64,000 nt of DNA from contig JAJBAW010000003.1 in assembly GCA_020532545.1 (NCBI GenBank), positions 34,721 to 98,720 of the forward strand, read 5' to 3'. Positions 47,172 to 55,373 of the stretch are shown one piece after another; position 1 is the first letter of the stretch; each line of letters opens with the position of its first letter. The notes below the pieces were generated by a model that saw only the letters and a list, made by a program, of their open reading frames with translations, was not told where the DNA came from and did not search any database. This stretch comes from Candidatus Cloacimonadota bacterium (GTDB lineage Bacteria; Cloacimonadota; Cloacimonadia; Cloacimonadales; Cloacimonadaceae). Both the position numbers and the translations under genes were made by a program.

Positions 47172-47819
47172 ATGAAAAACTTTTTATTTGTACTCATGCT
47201 ACTTTTTGTAGGATCTCTTTTGGCGGTTGAATCTGATCAATCCAATGTGGTCGGATATATCGATTATGACTTGATTGCTGGGAACAACACGATTGCTTTG
47301 CCAATGAGTCAGGGTTATGCACTGGCCAGTGAAGTAGGTGATGCAGTAGGCGCTTCCACTGTAGGGTACTTTAATCAATCAACCCAATTGTGGCAGATTA
47401 TTTACAATAGTCCTTTTGGCGGGTGGAATGCTGATTTCCCCGTATCCAATGGACAAGCCTTGTGGATTACAGTAGAGTCGGCTATTAGATTCTCAGCAGA
47501 ATTTTGTAGCATTGGAGGGCTGCCCGAAAATGAAGCGACTTACGCTTTAGTAGCTGGCAATAATATGATTATGCTTCCCCTTAACAAAAGTTCTTTGAGC
47601 AGTGCAGCACTCGTTGGAGACAGCATTGGTGCTTCAGCTCTGGGTTTTTTTAACAGTTCTACCCAATTATGGCAAATCGTTTACGCTGATTCTTTTGGTG
47701 AATGGGGCTCTGATTTTGCCACTTTTATTGGAGATCCTCTTTTGGTATCCAAAGACAACGCTGGAACCTGGCCTAGTAGAGCTATTCCCGCTATGTCCAG
47801 CAAAAGTCTAAGGGATTAA
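47172..47819 (+). CDS. Small exported protein with an internal duplication
   Basis: A 215-residue exported protein from ATG 47172 (AGGAGG upstream). Signal peptide MKNFLFVLMLLFVGSLLAVES. The mature protein is two ~85-residue repeats. Each begins with YDLIAGNNTIALPM or YALVAGNNMIMLPL and carries VGDAVGAST or VGDSIGASA, GYFNQSTQLWQIIY or GFFNSSTQLWQIVY, and a W-x-x-D-F segment. No known family recognised. It lies 14 bp upstream of the 1132-residue secreted protein with a strong ribosome-binding site for each, so the two are probably co-expressed and exported together. Confidence 0.8.
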   Translation: MKNFLFVLMLLFVGSLLAVESDQSNVVGYIDYDLIAGNNTIALPMSQGYALASEVGDAVGASTVGYFNQSTQLWQIIYNSPFGGWNADFPVSNGQALWITVESAIRFSAEFCSIGGLPENEATYALVAGNNMIMLPLNKSSLSSAALVGDSIGASALGFFNSSTQLWQIVYADSFGEWGSDFATFIGDPLLVSKDNAGTWPSRAIPAMSSKSLRD

Positions 47820-47833
47820 TTGAGGAGGATAAA

Positions 47834-50800
47834 ATGAAGAAGTTATTATTACTAGCATCCATACTCATGTTGGTCGCGAGTGCTTTTGCATTCAACCCAA
47901 GGCCTTTTATTACCCAGCTACAGATAGCTGATGGGGATATAATGGAATATGTTGATGTTCCAGGATCCGCGCATCAAGCGGAATTCAAGGTGCAGGTGAT
48001 AGATGTAAGCACTGGAGATATGATCTCAACTGATACTCATCACGTTAGTCTTGCAAGAGTGTCGAGCATGCCTGGTCCGGGCGGACTGCCGGCTGCATTT
48101 CTCACTTTTGATTGTCAGGGCTTTCCCACACTGGGCAATGTCCCAGAAGGCAGAGAATTTACTGTAGTGCTCACTTACCTTCCTATCGATGCTGCAGGCA
48201 TCAATCCTGCAAGCAGGACTGTGATAGCTCCAGCAGGCGCATCTCCTGTCTGGTCTTATGGCGATGAAGGTTCCTGGCAGCTTCCCCAATCGCTGTTTGA
48301 ACCACCACTAACGGTCACTTCCAATTATAGCGCCCACATCTTTCAGGATGGCATCAATACTGGCTTTTTCACCCCTCATACATTTTCGCCAGGACAACGG
48401 GGTGTTTACCATTTGGAGCTGGACGGATATACTTGGGAACCAACAGAAATTACTGTTGATGAACTTATAGAAGACACCAGCATAGATTTTGTGGGAACCC
48501 CGCATCTTCCAGAGATTAGCTCAGATATACCGTTTGTGAGCATGCTCATGAATTCAAGCTATGTACTCACCGAACTGGGGCAATATTTTGAGACTTATTC
48601 AAGGAATCCAGATTACTCCGTAACTGGCAACACTCATATCTCATGGTCGCTAAGTGATGTAGATGAGATTAGCTTAGCTCCTCAAACAAATTGGTATGGC
48701 ACCGAGTATATCAATATCCGGGCTACTAATCCAATCGGCTATACAGAACAAGTGGTGAAGGTAACCGTCTTCGAAACCTGGTTAGGCATCGAGAACTTCG
48801 ATCACACAGGTGCTTTAGCTGCTGGCTGGACAGTCCAGCACAGTGGTTCTACGGCCTTCCCCTGGCAACCAGTACTGCATGAAGGGGAAGATTATCTAAT
48901 GAAAACTATGGCTGGCACGGGTGGAACAGTCAATGAACGCTTGCTGTCTCCTATCTACAATCTTTCCGATTGCAAGGATGTCCAGATAAGCTTCGATTCT
49001 GATTTTCTGCCTTACGGGGCGGGATCAGGAACTTTTGCCTACAGTCTGAATAACATTACTTACACTGTGGTGGAAACATATACGACAGCTCATTCCGGGC
49101 GGAGGACTTACACAATTCCTGCACTGGATGCCAAGCCCTCAGTCCGTTTCCGTTGGCTTTACAGCAATGCAACGGCCAATACCGGGCAGGACAATCGTTG
49201 GGCGATAGACAATCTCTCGATCTTTGGAATGGTGCCACCGCCACCGCCTGATCCTGTGAGCGGATTTACCCTGCAATCTCAAGAAAACGACTCCGCTCTA
49301 TTCGCCTGGGATCCCTATTCAACCACCTATTTTGGGAGTTTCGAGCTGTATGTATCAAGCGATAGCGAAGTGACAACAGCAGACCAACTGTGGTCTGTAA
49401 CTGAGGACCCAGCGCTGATATATGAAGACACGAGTCAAAGCAATATTGCCCCCCTTGTGGATGGTGAATACTGGATTGGCATCAGGGTCTTGGATCAGAA
49501 TGGTACATCATCCCCCTGGTCTGGACCAGTCTATGTAAAGATAGATACTACTCCGCCTCAGATCTTTGCTCCCATCCCGGCTAATCAACCGGAACCGGCC
49601 TGGACGCTAAGGGATGTGGGCTTGGGCTGTACAATCAGCGATTTCAGCCCCATCGGCATGGTAGAATATCGCTATGACAGCAATGGTAATGGCAGCTACG
49701 ATCCGGAAGAGATCTGGCAAGTGCTTGATCTGGATACAAACAACCAGGGTCTGCTGGAGATAATGCAGCCAGTTACATTTGAAGCAGACGGCATCTTCCA
49801 CTTTGAATTCAGAGCTACAGATGCTGCTGGCAATGTGGCTTATAGCGGAATGGAAGGTAGCGAAGGCATCGAGGATGACTGGATTGTACGTATTGATGCT
49901 ACTGCTCCTTTGTTCATCGATCCAGTTCCAGAAAATCAGCCTGACCCGGATTGGCACAACAGTCTCACGATCGATATTGGTGCAACAATTCAGGATCTGA
50001 ATGCGGTAAACGATATCATGTATCGCTACGATGCCAACCGTAATGGCAGCTATGATGTCGATGAGATCTGGCAGACTTTGCCCAGAAATCTATTAGGAAG
50101 CACTAAGCGCTCAAGCACTGTGATTAGTCTTCCGGTCACTGTGCCGGGGGATGGAATATACCATTTTGAGTTTAAAGCTATGGATATCCTGGGCAATACC
50201 GGTTTTAGCGGAACTCAGGGCTTGGAAGGCATTGAGGATGATTGGAGTGTAAAGATAGACACCTTGCCACCTTTGTTTGCCCAGCCTATTCCTGCAAATC
50301 AACCTTTGCCGGCTTGGAGCGACAGTGCCGACCTCACAATCGGTGCTACCATCTCAGATTTCAATGGCGTGGATGCCGGCACAATAATGTATCGCATCGA
50401 TGAAAATCAAAATGGGATCTATGATCCGCAGGAGATCTGGCAGGCAGTCAGGACAGCAGTGCGCAGTGGATCCAGAAATACTGAACTGAGCATCAGCATC
50501 CCCGTATCTGTCACCAGCGATGGAGTATATAAGTTTGAGATCAAAGCTGCTGACCTGAGCGGGAAAAACGGCTATAGCGGCAGCGAAAATCTGGAAGGTA
50601 TCGAAGACGATTGGCTATTCCGTGTGGATAGCACTCCTCCTTCTGCGATCGCCAGCTTCTTTGTCGAGGAAGTGTATGACGATTCAATCTTATTAAGCTG
50701 GAGCGCTTCTGCAGATGAGAACTTCACGGCTTACCGGATCTACTATTCCACCCAGGAAAACGTGAGTGAGACAGATGCCTTGTGGGATAGTGAAGATGAT

Positions 50801-51232
50801 CCCCTTTTGGTTAATGCCGGAGAGGGGCTAGTATCTACCACCATCACAGGTTTATTGTCTTCCACCCGCTATTACTTCGTCCTTCAGGCCATAGATGAAG
50901 TGGGCTGGATTAGCCAATACCCAGAGTTTATCACTGGCATGACTGGCTCTTCCTATCCACCCATGATGCCACAGAACCTAATGCTCTTGGTATCCGGCAA
51001 TGACCTGCTCTTGAACTGGGACGATGTGACTACAGATACTTTCGGTAATCCGATTGAGATCAGCTACTATGAAGTGCATGTGAGCGATGAGCCTTATTTT
51101 GAGTGCAGCGTGGATACACTGGTCGATTCGATGGAAGAATCCGAGCTGAGCCTGGAGGGAGTTGCAGAATATGCCGACAGGCTGTTCTTCAAAGTAATCG
51201 CGATAAGCGGTGCGATCCGGCTCCGGAAATAA
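47834..51232 (+). CDS. Large secreted modular protein (choice-of-anchor-like plus FN3 repeats)
   Basis: A 1132-residue exported protein. Signal peptide MKKLLLLASILMLVASAFAFN. Then ~300 residues of unknown beta-rich sequence, a jelly-roll, choice-of-anchor J/MAM-like domain at about 318-470 (ENFDHTGALAAGWT, RWAIDNLSI), an FN3-like domain, and three ~115-residue repeats. Each repeat has IPANQPxPAW, an YRYDSNGNGSYDPEEIWQ calcium-loop-like segment, and GIEDDWxVRIDxTxPLF. Two further FN3 domains end the chain at IAISGAIRLRK. It lacks the sorting tail seen in the 1-1053 gene, so it may be surface-retained otherwise or released. GAGGAGG precedes the ATG. Confidence 0.85.
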   Translation: MKKLLLLASILMLVASAFAFNPRPFITQLQIADGDIMEYVDVPGSAHQAEFKVQVIDVSTGDMISTDTHHVSLARVSSMPGPGGLPAAFLTFDCQGFPTLGNVPEGREFTVVLTYLPIDAAGINPASRTVIAPAGASPVWSYGDEGSWQLPQSLFEPPLTVTSNYSAHIFQDGINTGFFTPHTFSPGQRGVYHLELDGYTWEPTEITVDELIEDTSIDFVGTPHLPEISSDIPFVSMLMNSSYVLTELGQYFETYSRNPDYSVTGNTHISWSLSDVDEISLAPQTNWYGTEYINIRATNPIGYTEQVVKVTVFETWLGIENFDHTGALAAGWTVQHSGSTAFPWQPVLHEGEDYLMKTMAGTGGTVNERLLSPIYNLSDCKDVQISFDSDFLPYGAGSGTFAYSLNNITYTVVETYTTAHSGRRTYTIPALDAKPSVRFRWLYSNATANTGQDNRWAIDNLSIFGMVPPPPPDPVSGFTLQSQENDSALFAWDPYSTTYFGSFELYVSSDSEVTTADQLWSVTEDPALIYEDTSQSNIAPLVDGEYWIGIRVLDQNGTSSPWSGPVYVKIDTTPPQIFAPIPANQPEPAWTLRDVGLGCTISDFSPIGMVEYRYDSNGNGSYDPEEIWQVLDLDTNNQGLLEIMQPVTFEADGIFHFEFRATDAAGNVAYSGMEGSEGIEDDWIVRIDATAPLFIDPVPENQPDPDWHNSLTIDIGATIQDLNAVNDIMYRYDANRNGSYDVDEIWQTLPRNLLGSTKRSSTVISLPVTVPGDGIYHFEFKAMDILGNTGFSGTQGLEGIEDDWSVKIDTLPPLFAQPIPANQPLPAWSDSADLTIGATISDFNGVDAGTIMYRIDENQNGIYDPQEIWQAVRTAVRSGSRNTELSISIPVSVTSDGVYKFEIKAADLSGKNGYSGSENLEGIEDDWLFRVDSTPPSAIASFFVEEVYDDSILLSWSASADENFTAYRIYYSTQENVSETDALWDSEDDPLLVNAGEGLVSTTITGLLSSTRYYFVLQAIDEVGWISQYPEFITGMTGSSYPPMMPQNLMLLVSGNDLLLNWDDVTTDTFGNPIEISYYEVHVSDEPYFECSVDTLVDSMEESELSLEGVAEYADRLFFKVIAISGAIRLRK

Positions 51233-51251
51233 CATAGCTTAGGCTTGAATG

Positions 51252-51271
51252 GGGCCCGGGATGCCGGGCCC
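51252..51271 (+). terminator. GC-rich hairpin after the secreted protein gene
   Basis: GGGCCCGG, GATG loop, CCGGGCCC, 19 bases past the stop codon. There is no U-tract, so it is a 3' hairpin and only a possible terminator. Confidence 0.5.
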
Positions 51272-51775
51272 TGTTCGGGCAGAAGGCATTTTACTCAGAA
51301 ACGATGGGGCTCAAAATGCACCGGATTCGTGAAGATCCTCCCTGTCCTCCTCAAAGGATACGGGAGATAGGCGCATATAGGCATCCCCCCAAAAAATGAA
51401 TGGTCACACGGATGGGACGGATTAGACGGATTGACACGGATTATTTCAGACAAGTCTGAGATAATCCACCTCTTGCTTCGACATTCAGTTTTTCGAGCTT
51501 ATAGTCTTAGTTTCAGATCTTTTTCGATCCGTTAAATCCATTAAATCCGTGTGACTATTCAATAAACTACAGCACCCAGTACTGCCCATATAAAAATGGG
51601 GGGGGGATGCTTGATAGCCGCATATAGTTGACAGACGAAAACAAGCCCAGAAAATGGGAGGGTGTCCAAGAATATTTCATTGACAAAAACAGCAGTTTCG
51701 ATATTTTGGACTATAGATTTATAACAAATGAGATAAAAGGAAACAAGCTAAATCAGCCCCTTTTTGGATGATAAA
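51272..51775. other. Intergenic region with inverted CGGAT repeats and a promoter
   Basis: No gene seen. Two inverted copies of the GTCACACGGAT...ACGGATT sequence (about 51400-51445 and 51520-51562) flank ~75 bp. Further on TTGACA (51680-51685), 16-bp spacer and TATTTT (51702-51707) form a plausible promoter for the SUMF1-like gene. Confidence 0.5.
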
Positions 51776-52882
51776 ATGAAGAAACATATATATAAGTCAT
51801 TACTATCAAGGCTGCTGTGCATACTGCTCTTCGGAACTTTTGCGCTCAGTAACTATGGCAGTTCCGCGCCAGTTACAAGCGATCCCATCCTGATGAATAG
51901 TGCAGCGAAAACAGGTATCCCGCCAGCTCTGAGATTAGAGCTTACTGGCTCTGGGCAGATGCTCTTGAGCTGGACTGCGCTTCCTGGCGCCACGGTTTAT
52001 GAGCTCTATCAGGCCACAATTCCTGATCCGGTCGATTCTGAGGCCTGGACACTGCTTGCCACCTTGCCCCCTGAGACTTTATCCTATGCGGTAGATTCCG
52101 ATCAGCCCAAGGGATTCTTTCGTGTGAGAGCTCTGGATCTGGGCAGCCTCACTCTGGTGGAGGGCGGCAGCTTCCATAACGGCAGCTCTGCTGTGACTGT
52201 GAGCAGCTTCTATCTGGATAAATACGAACTCACTCAAGGAGAGTATCAGGCGGTGATGGGGAGCAATCCTGCCACTGGATTCGGAATCGGCAGCGATTAT
52301 CCGGTTTACTATGTCTCCTGGTTCAAGGCGATAGAGTATTGCAACCGTCGGAGCATTTTGGAAGGCCTCACACCTTGCTATAGCTACAGAAATCATGGCA
52401 CGAATCCTGATAACTGGGGTGCAAACTGGCCCCCTGCCGCCAATAGCCATCGCTATGTAAACTGCGCCTGGACTGCCAATGGCTATCGTCTCCCCACGGA
52501 AATGGAATGGATGTACGCCGCCAGGGGTGGAAATCAGACGCATAATTACACTTTTAGCGGTAGCAATGATCTGGGTTCTGTGGCCTGGCATGCAGCCAAT
52601 GCCGGCATTACTACCCACGCTGTGGGTGGCAAACTGGCCAATGAGCTGGGTCTCTACGACATGAGTGGCAACGTCCATGAATTGGTTTGGGATATCTATG
52701 GTAATTATCCCACTATTGCTCAGAATAATCCGAAGGGGCCGGATAGCGGCACTTACCGTTTGAGCCGTGGAGGTGCCTGGAACAGCAACGTGGAAGCTTG
52801 CACCGTTTCCATCCGGACCCAACGCGAAGCTAGCTTCAGCAGCTTTATCATGGGTTTGCGCGTGTGCAGGACTTTCCCATGA
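51776..52882 (+). CDS. Secreted SUMF1/FGE-fold protein
   Basis: A 368-residue exported protein from ATG 51776. A signal peptide-like N-terminus (KSLLSRLLCILLFGTFALSNYGS) precedes an FN3-like region (LRLELTGSGQMLLSWTALPGATVYELYQ). Residues ~130-368 are a SUMF1 (formylglycine-generating-enzyme-like) domain: LVEGGSFHNG, YELTQGEYQAVMGSNP, YPVYYVSW, GYRLPTEMEWMYAARGG, GLYDMSGNVHELVWD, RGGAWNS and GLRVCRTFP. The Cys pair of true FGE is not kept: the first site is Ser in RGGAWNS, the second a Cys. So sulfatase activation is unlikely; this is more probably a binding or redox-inert relative. Its stop overlaps the next start by four bases (ATGA). Confidence 0.85.
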   Translation: MKKHIYKSLLSRLLCILLFGTFALSNYGSSAPVTSDPILMNSAAKTGIPPALRLELTGSGQMLLSWTALPGATVYELYQATIPDPVDSEAWTLLATLPPETLSYAVDSDQPKGFFRVRALDLGSLTLVEGGSFHNGSSAVTVSSFYLDKYELTQGEYQAVMGSNPATGFGIGSDYPVYYVSWFKAIEYCNRRSILEGLTPCYSYRNHGTNPDNWGANWPPAANSHRYVNCAWTANGYRLPTEMEWMYAARGGNQTHNYTFSGSNDLGSVAWHAANAGITTHAVGGKLANELGLYDMSGNVHELVWDIYGNYPTIAQNNPKGPDSGTYRLSRGGAWNSNVEACTVSIRTQREASFSSFIMGLRVCRTFP

Positions 52883-53274
52883 AGGTAGAGATGTCGCAGT
52901 ATGACAAGCTTTTCAGCTATATCGACTACTTTTCGGCCGCCGGAAAAGAAGAGGGGAGTTGGGTGCTCAAACCTGGGGAATTCCCTTATGTGAACTACTC
53001 GGAACTGCTGAGCTCTTTTATCAAAGACCTGCACGAGACCGATCTCATGGACAGCGAATATTTGTCCTATCTCAAAGAGAACCTTCCTGCTCAGGCAAAG
53101 CTTGCCGATGCAATAGACTCCGCGGATTTCAGGATGTTGCGGGCTATTCTGACTTACTTTGTGCGGCAAGAACGCTTTCAAGAGGGGCTCTGGCAATCCG
53201 CGGTGATGGATAAGAGCTTTTATCGGATACTGCTCAGACTGAGGGAGATCACAAGTACCGGTAGTCTGAAATGA
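52879..53274 (+). CDS. DUF6508-like protein
   Basis: A 131-residue acidic helical protein starting at ATG 52879, which overlaps the upstream stop (ATGA). It resembles DUF6508: a two-helix start, then PYVNYSELLSSFIKDL, ADSIDSADFRMLRAILTYFVRQERFQEGLWQSAVMDKSFYRILLRLREI, where RxRFxEG is the recognisable core. Function unknown; no signal peptide, so it stays in the cytoplasm although its upstream neighbour is exported. The overlap suggests coupling of expression, not necessarily of function. Confidence 0.65.
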   Translation: MKVEMSQYDKLFSYIDYFSAAGKEEGSWVLKPGEFPYVNYSELLSSFIKDLHETDLMDSEYLSYLKENLPAQAKLADAIDSADFRMLRAILTYFVRQERFQEGLWQSAVMDKSFYRILLRLREITSTGSLK

Positions 53275-53357
53275 AGTGAGAGCAGCTTCTCGCTTCTTGA
53301 AATTTATCTAAAAACAAACTACTGCACAGTGTGAAGATGTCAAAATCATCAAAAACC

Positions 53358-53386
53358 TTGACAGAATTTGCCCTGCTACTTGTTTT
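53358..53386 (+). promoter_or_regulatory. Candidate promoter of the BrxL-containing cluster
   Basis: TTGACA (53358-53363), 17-bp spacer, TGTTTT (53381-53386). The -35 is perfect and the -10 weak. It lies 25 bases before the first start codon, so the cluster probably has its own promoter. Confidence 0.35.
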
Positions 53387-53410
53387 GCAAAAAATGTCTT
53401 GGGAGTGAAC

Positions 53411-54163
53411 ATGCAGAAATCTAAAGAATTGCAGAAGCTACATGCCAGCTACACTGCGCTATTGACCTCTTTCAAAAACCATAATATTGAGACCGCAGAA
53501 AGATCCATCGCCAATATCATTGACTTGCAGGATGGATTTTGGGACAAAGTGAATAGCTATTTACAGATGGCTAATCCCGAGCTTGAGGCCTTGCAAGGCA
53601 TGTACGTAAGCAATGAAAGCTATTTACAGGATTTGAAGTATGCACTTATCGACAAAGGGATCAATCCGGATACAAACGAGAATACACTATTGATCGGCCC
53701 CATGGAAGTGGTAATCAATGTGCAGGAATACTATATTCAATTGAACATGGGCCGTAAAAAGAAGCGCATCACGGATCTGGAGCTGGGCAAAGTGGTCAAG
53801 CTGGTGGAGCAGACTTACAAAAAGCTCAATTACTCCTTCAATGTGAATAATTTCTTCAAGCGTCTTTTGCGCGCTTATGAATATGCCAATTCCAAAAAAT
53901 ACGCCTGTCACGATGCAAAATTCGGCTATGCAGTGAGTCTGAAAGATATCTTCGACCTCTTTACCATCGCACCCGGTTCCAATGATTACAAGATAGAGAA
54001 CTTTCTTTGGGACCTGGGACGCCTGATCGATACGCCGGATTCCTTTGGCCCCTATAGCATCGAATACGGCTTCAGCCGCGATGTGAAGAAGATGTACATC
54101 ATCAAAACTCCCAGTGGTGAAAGCATGAAGGCCTCCACCCTTACTATCCATAAAGAGGAATGA
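53411..54163 (+). CDS. Unknown protein, first gene of the BrxL cluster
   Basis: A 250-residue cytoplasmic protein from ATG 53411, with GGGAGTGAAC before it. It is helical and charged: an N-terminal coiled-coil-like segment (ELQKLHASYTALLTSFKNHNIETAERSIANIIDL), a middle LNMGRKKKRITDLELGKVVKLVEQTYKKLNYSFNVNNFFKRLLRAYEYANS, and a C-terminal beta-rich end. No catalytic motif is seen. I do not recognise it; it may be a DNA- or effector-recognition subunit. It ends one base before the first ATPase gene, so it is part of the same transcription unit. Confidence 0.75.
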   Translation: MQKSKELQKLHASYTALLTSFKNHNIETAERSIANIIDLQDGFWDKVNSYLQMANPELEALQGMYVSNESYLQDLKYALIDKGINPDTNENTLLIGPMEVVINVQEYYIQLNMGRKKKRITDLELGKVVKLVEQTYKKLNYSFNVNNFFKRLLRAYEYANSKKYACHDAKFGYAVSLKDIFDLFTIAPGSNDYKIENFLWDLGRLIDTPDSFGPYSIEYGFSRDVKKMYIIKTPSGESMKASTLTIHKEE

Positions 54164-54164
54164 G

Positions 54165-55373
54165 ATGTTTGAGATTTCTCATGATGACCTGAGCGCATTA
54201 CAAAAAGGCCTGCCGCCAGCAGATGACCAATTGATCAGGCATTTGTGCATAGAGCATGAATGGCTGGATTTGATGCAGGATTACTGCCTGGAACAGGTGA
54301 TTGCCCAGGGAGGCAGTAAGGTGAAAATCCTGCATGGCAAGAGTGCCACCGGGAAATCCCACTACCTGAAATACCTCAGAGCACAAGCGAAGCAAAGTGG
54401 ATACTTTGTGCTGTATTTGAATCTGATGGAGCTGCCCTTTTTTCTGAGTGATCCTGTGCAGCTATACAAAGCTGTGGTGGAGCATTTTGGCACCACAGCT
54501 CTGGCAAAAACGCTGAGTCTGCAGATCCTGAGCGAGCTGGGGCACAATTATGCAGATTTTGAAAACTATCCGGGCACTCTCACTGAATTCATCTGCGAGT
54601 GGGAGAATGCCATTCCTCATGATGCCAAACGGCAGCTTCGTACAGCTATAAACAACGTGGTCAACAAGATCGGGGTAGATTTCTCCTTCCGCAAATTCTT
54701 GCATATCTTCAGCGAAGCAGTGGTGGAAAAAGACACGATCACCGAGGGCTTGGCCAGCGCCTGGCTCAAAGGTGATAAGATTGAGCGCAGCAGCAGGGTG
54801 CAGAGCAGTCTGTATGAGACTTTGAACAAGAGCAATGCCAGAATCTGGCTATATTCGCTCACAGAATTGATCCTGATCAGCGGCTTCAAGGGCGTGGTTA
54901 TTCTTCTGGATCAGATTGAGGCTATCCTGCCCCGGTCCGGTTCACAAATGCGCTATACTCCCATGCGGCGCAACGATGTGTATGAACTCTTCCGGCAGTT
55001 GATCGACGATCTGGATTTCTTCCATCACACGCTCTTTTTGATCGCCGGAGACGATGAGATTTTGGATAATGAACGCTATGGTTTGCAGAGCTATCATGCC
55101 CTGTGGATGAGGATCCAGCCTGGGTTTTACCGTGGGGAAGCGCTCAACCCTTATGCCGATCTGATCGATGCCAATGAAATACTGGCAGAAGCTACCCGGA
55201 AAGGGGAAATCACCAAGCTTGCAGAGAAGTTGCAGGAACTTTCGGATAGTGTACCACAAGGATATGCCCAGGATTTGTATATGCTGGACGAATCCTTCAG
55301 CAATTTCAGGTTTCTGGTGCAAAGCAAATTGAAGCGCAATCCACAGGAGATAGATACAGATGAACAGGACTGA
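54165..55373 (+). CDS. P-loop ATPase with a D-Q Walker B
   Basis: A 402-residue STAND/ORC-type ATPase. Walker A is HGKSATGKSHYLKYL (GKSATGKS, 58-65); the candidate Walker B is GFKGVVILLDQIEAI, Asp249-Gln250. The sensor-like LFLIAGDDEIL at about 291-300 and an Arg cluster at 264-269 follow. The normal Glu after Asp is Gln here, while its neighbour has Asp-Glu, so this subunit may bind but hydrolyse ATP poorly, or use another Glu. Resembles BREX-type ATP-binding proteins distantly. Starts one base after the previous stop with GAGGAATGAG, and overlaps the next gene by 14 bp. Confidence 0.85.
   Translation: MFEISHDDLSALQKGLPPADDQLIRHLCIEHEWLDLMQDYCLEQVIAQGGSKVKILHGKSATGKSHYLKYLRAQAKQSGYFVLYLNLMELPFFLSDPVQLYKAVVEHFGTTALAKTLSLQILSELGHNYADFENYPGTLTEFICEWENAIPHDAKRQLRTAINNVVNKIGVDFSFRKFLHIFSEAVVEKDTITEGLASAWLKGDKIERSSRVQSSLYETLNKSNARIWLYSLTELILISGFKGVVILLDQIEAILPRSGSQMRYTPMRRNDVYELFRQLIDDLDFFHHTLFLIAGDDEILDNERYGLQSYHALWMRIQPGFYRGEALNPYADLIDANEILAEATRKGEITKLAEKLQELSDSVPQGYAQDLYMLDESFSNFRFLVQSKLKRNPQEIDTDEQD

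Noticed and set aside
50978..51232. A possible frameshift truncation of the 1132-residue protein before a sorting domain
   Set aside because: The downstream frames carry no sorting-like motif, and the chain ends at a natural FN3 boundary.
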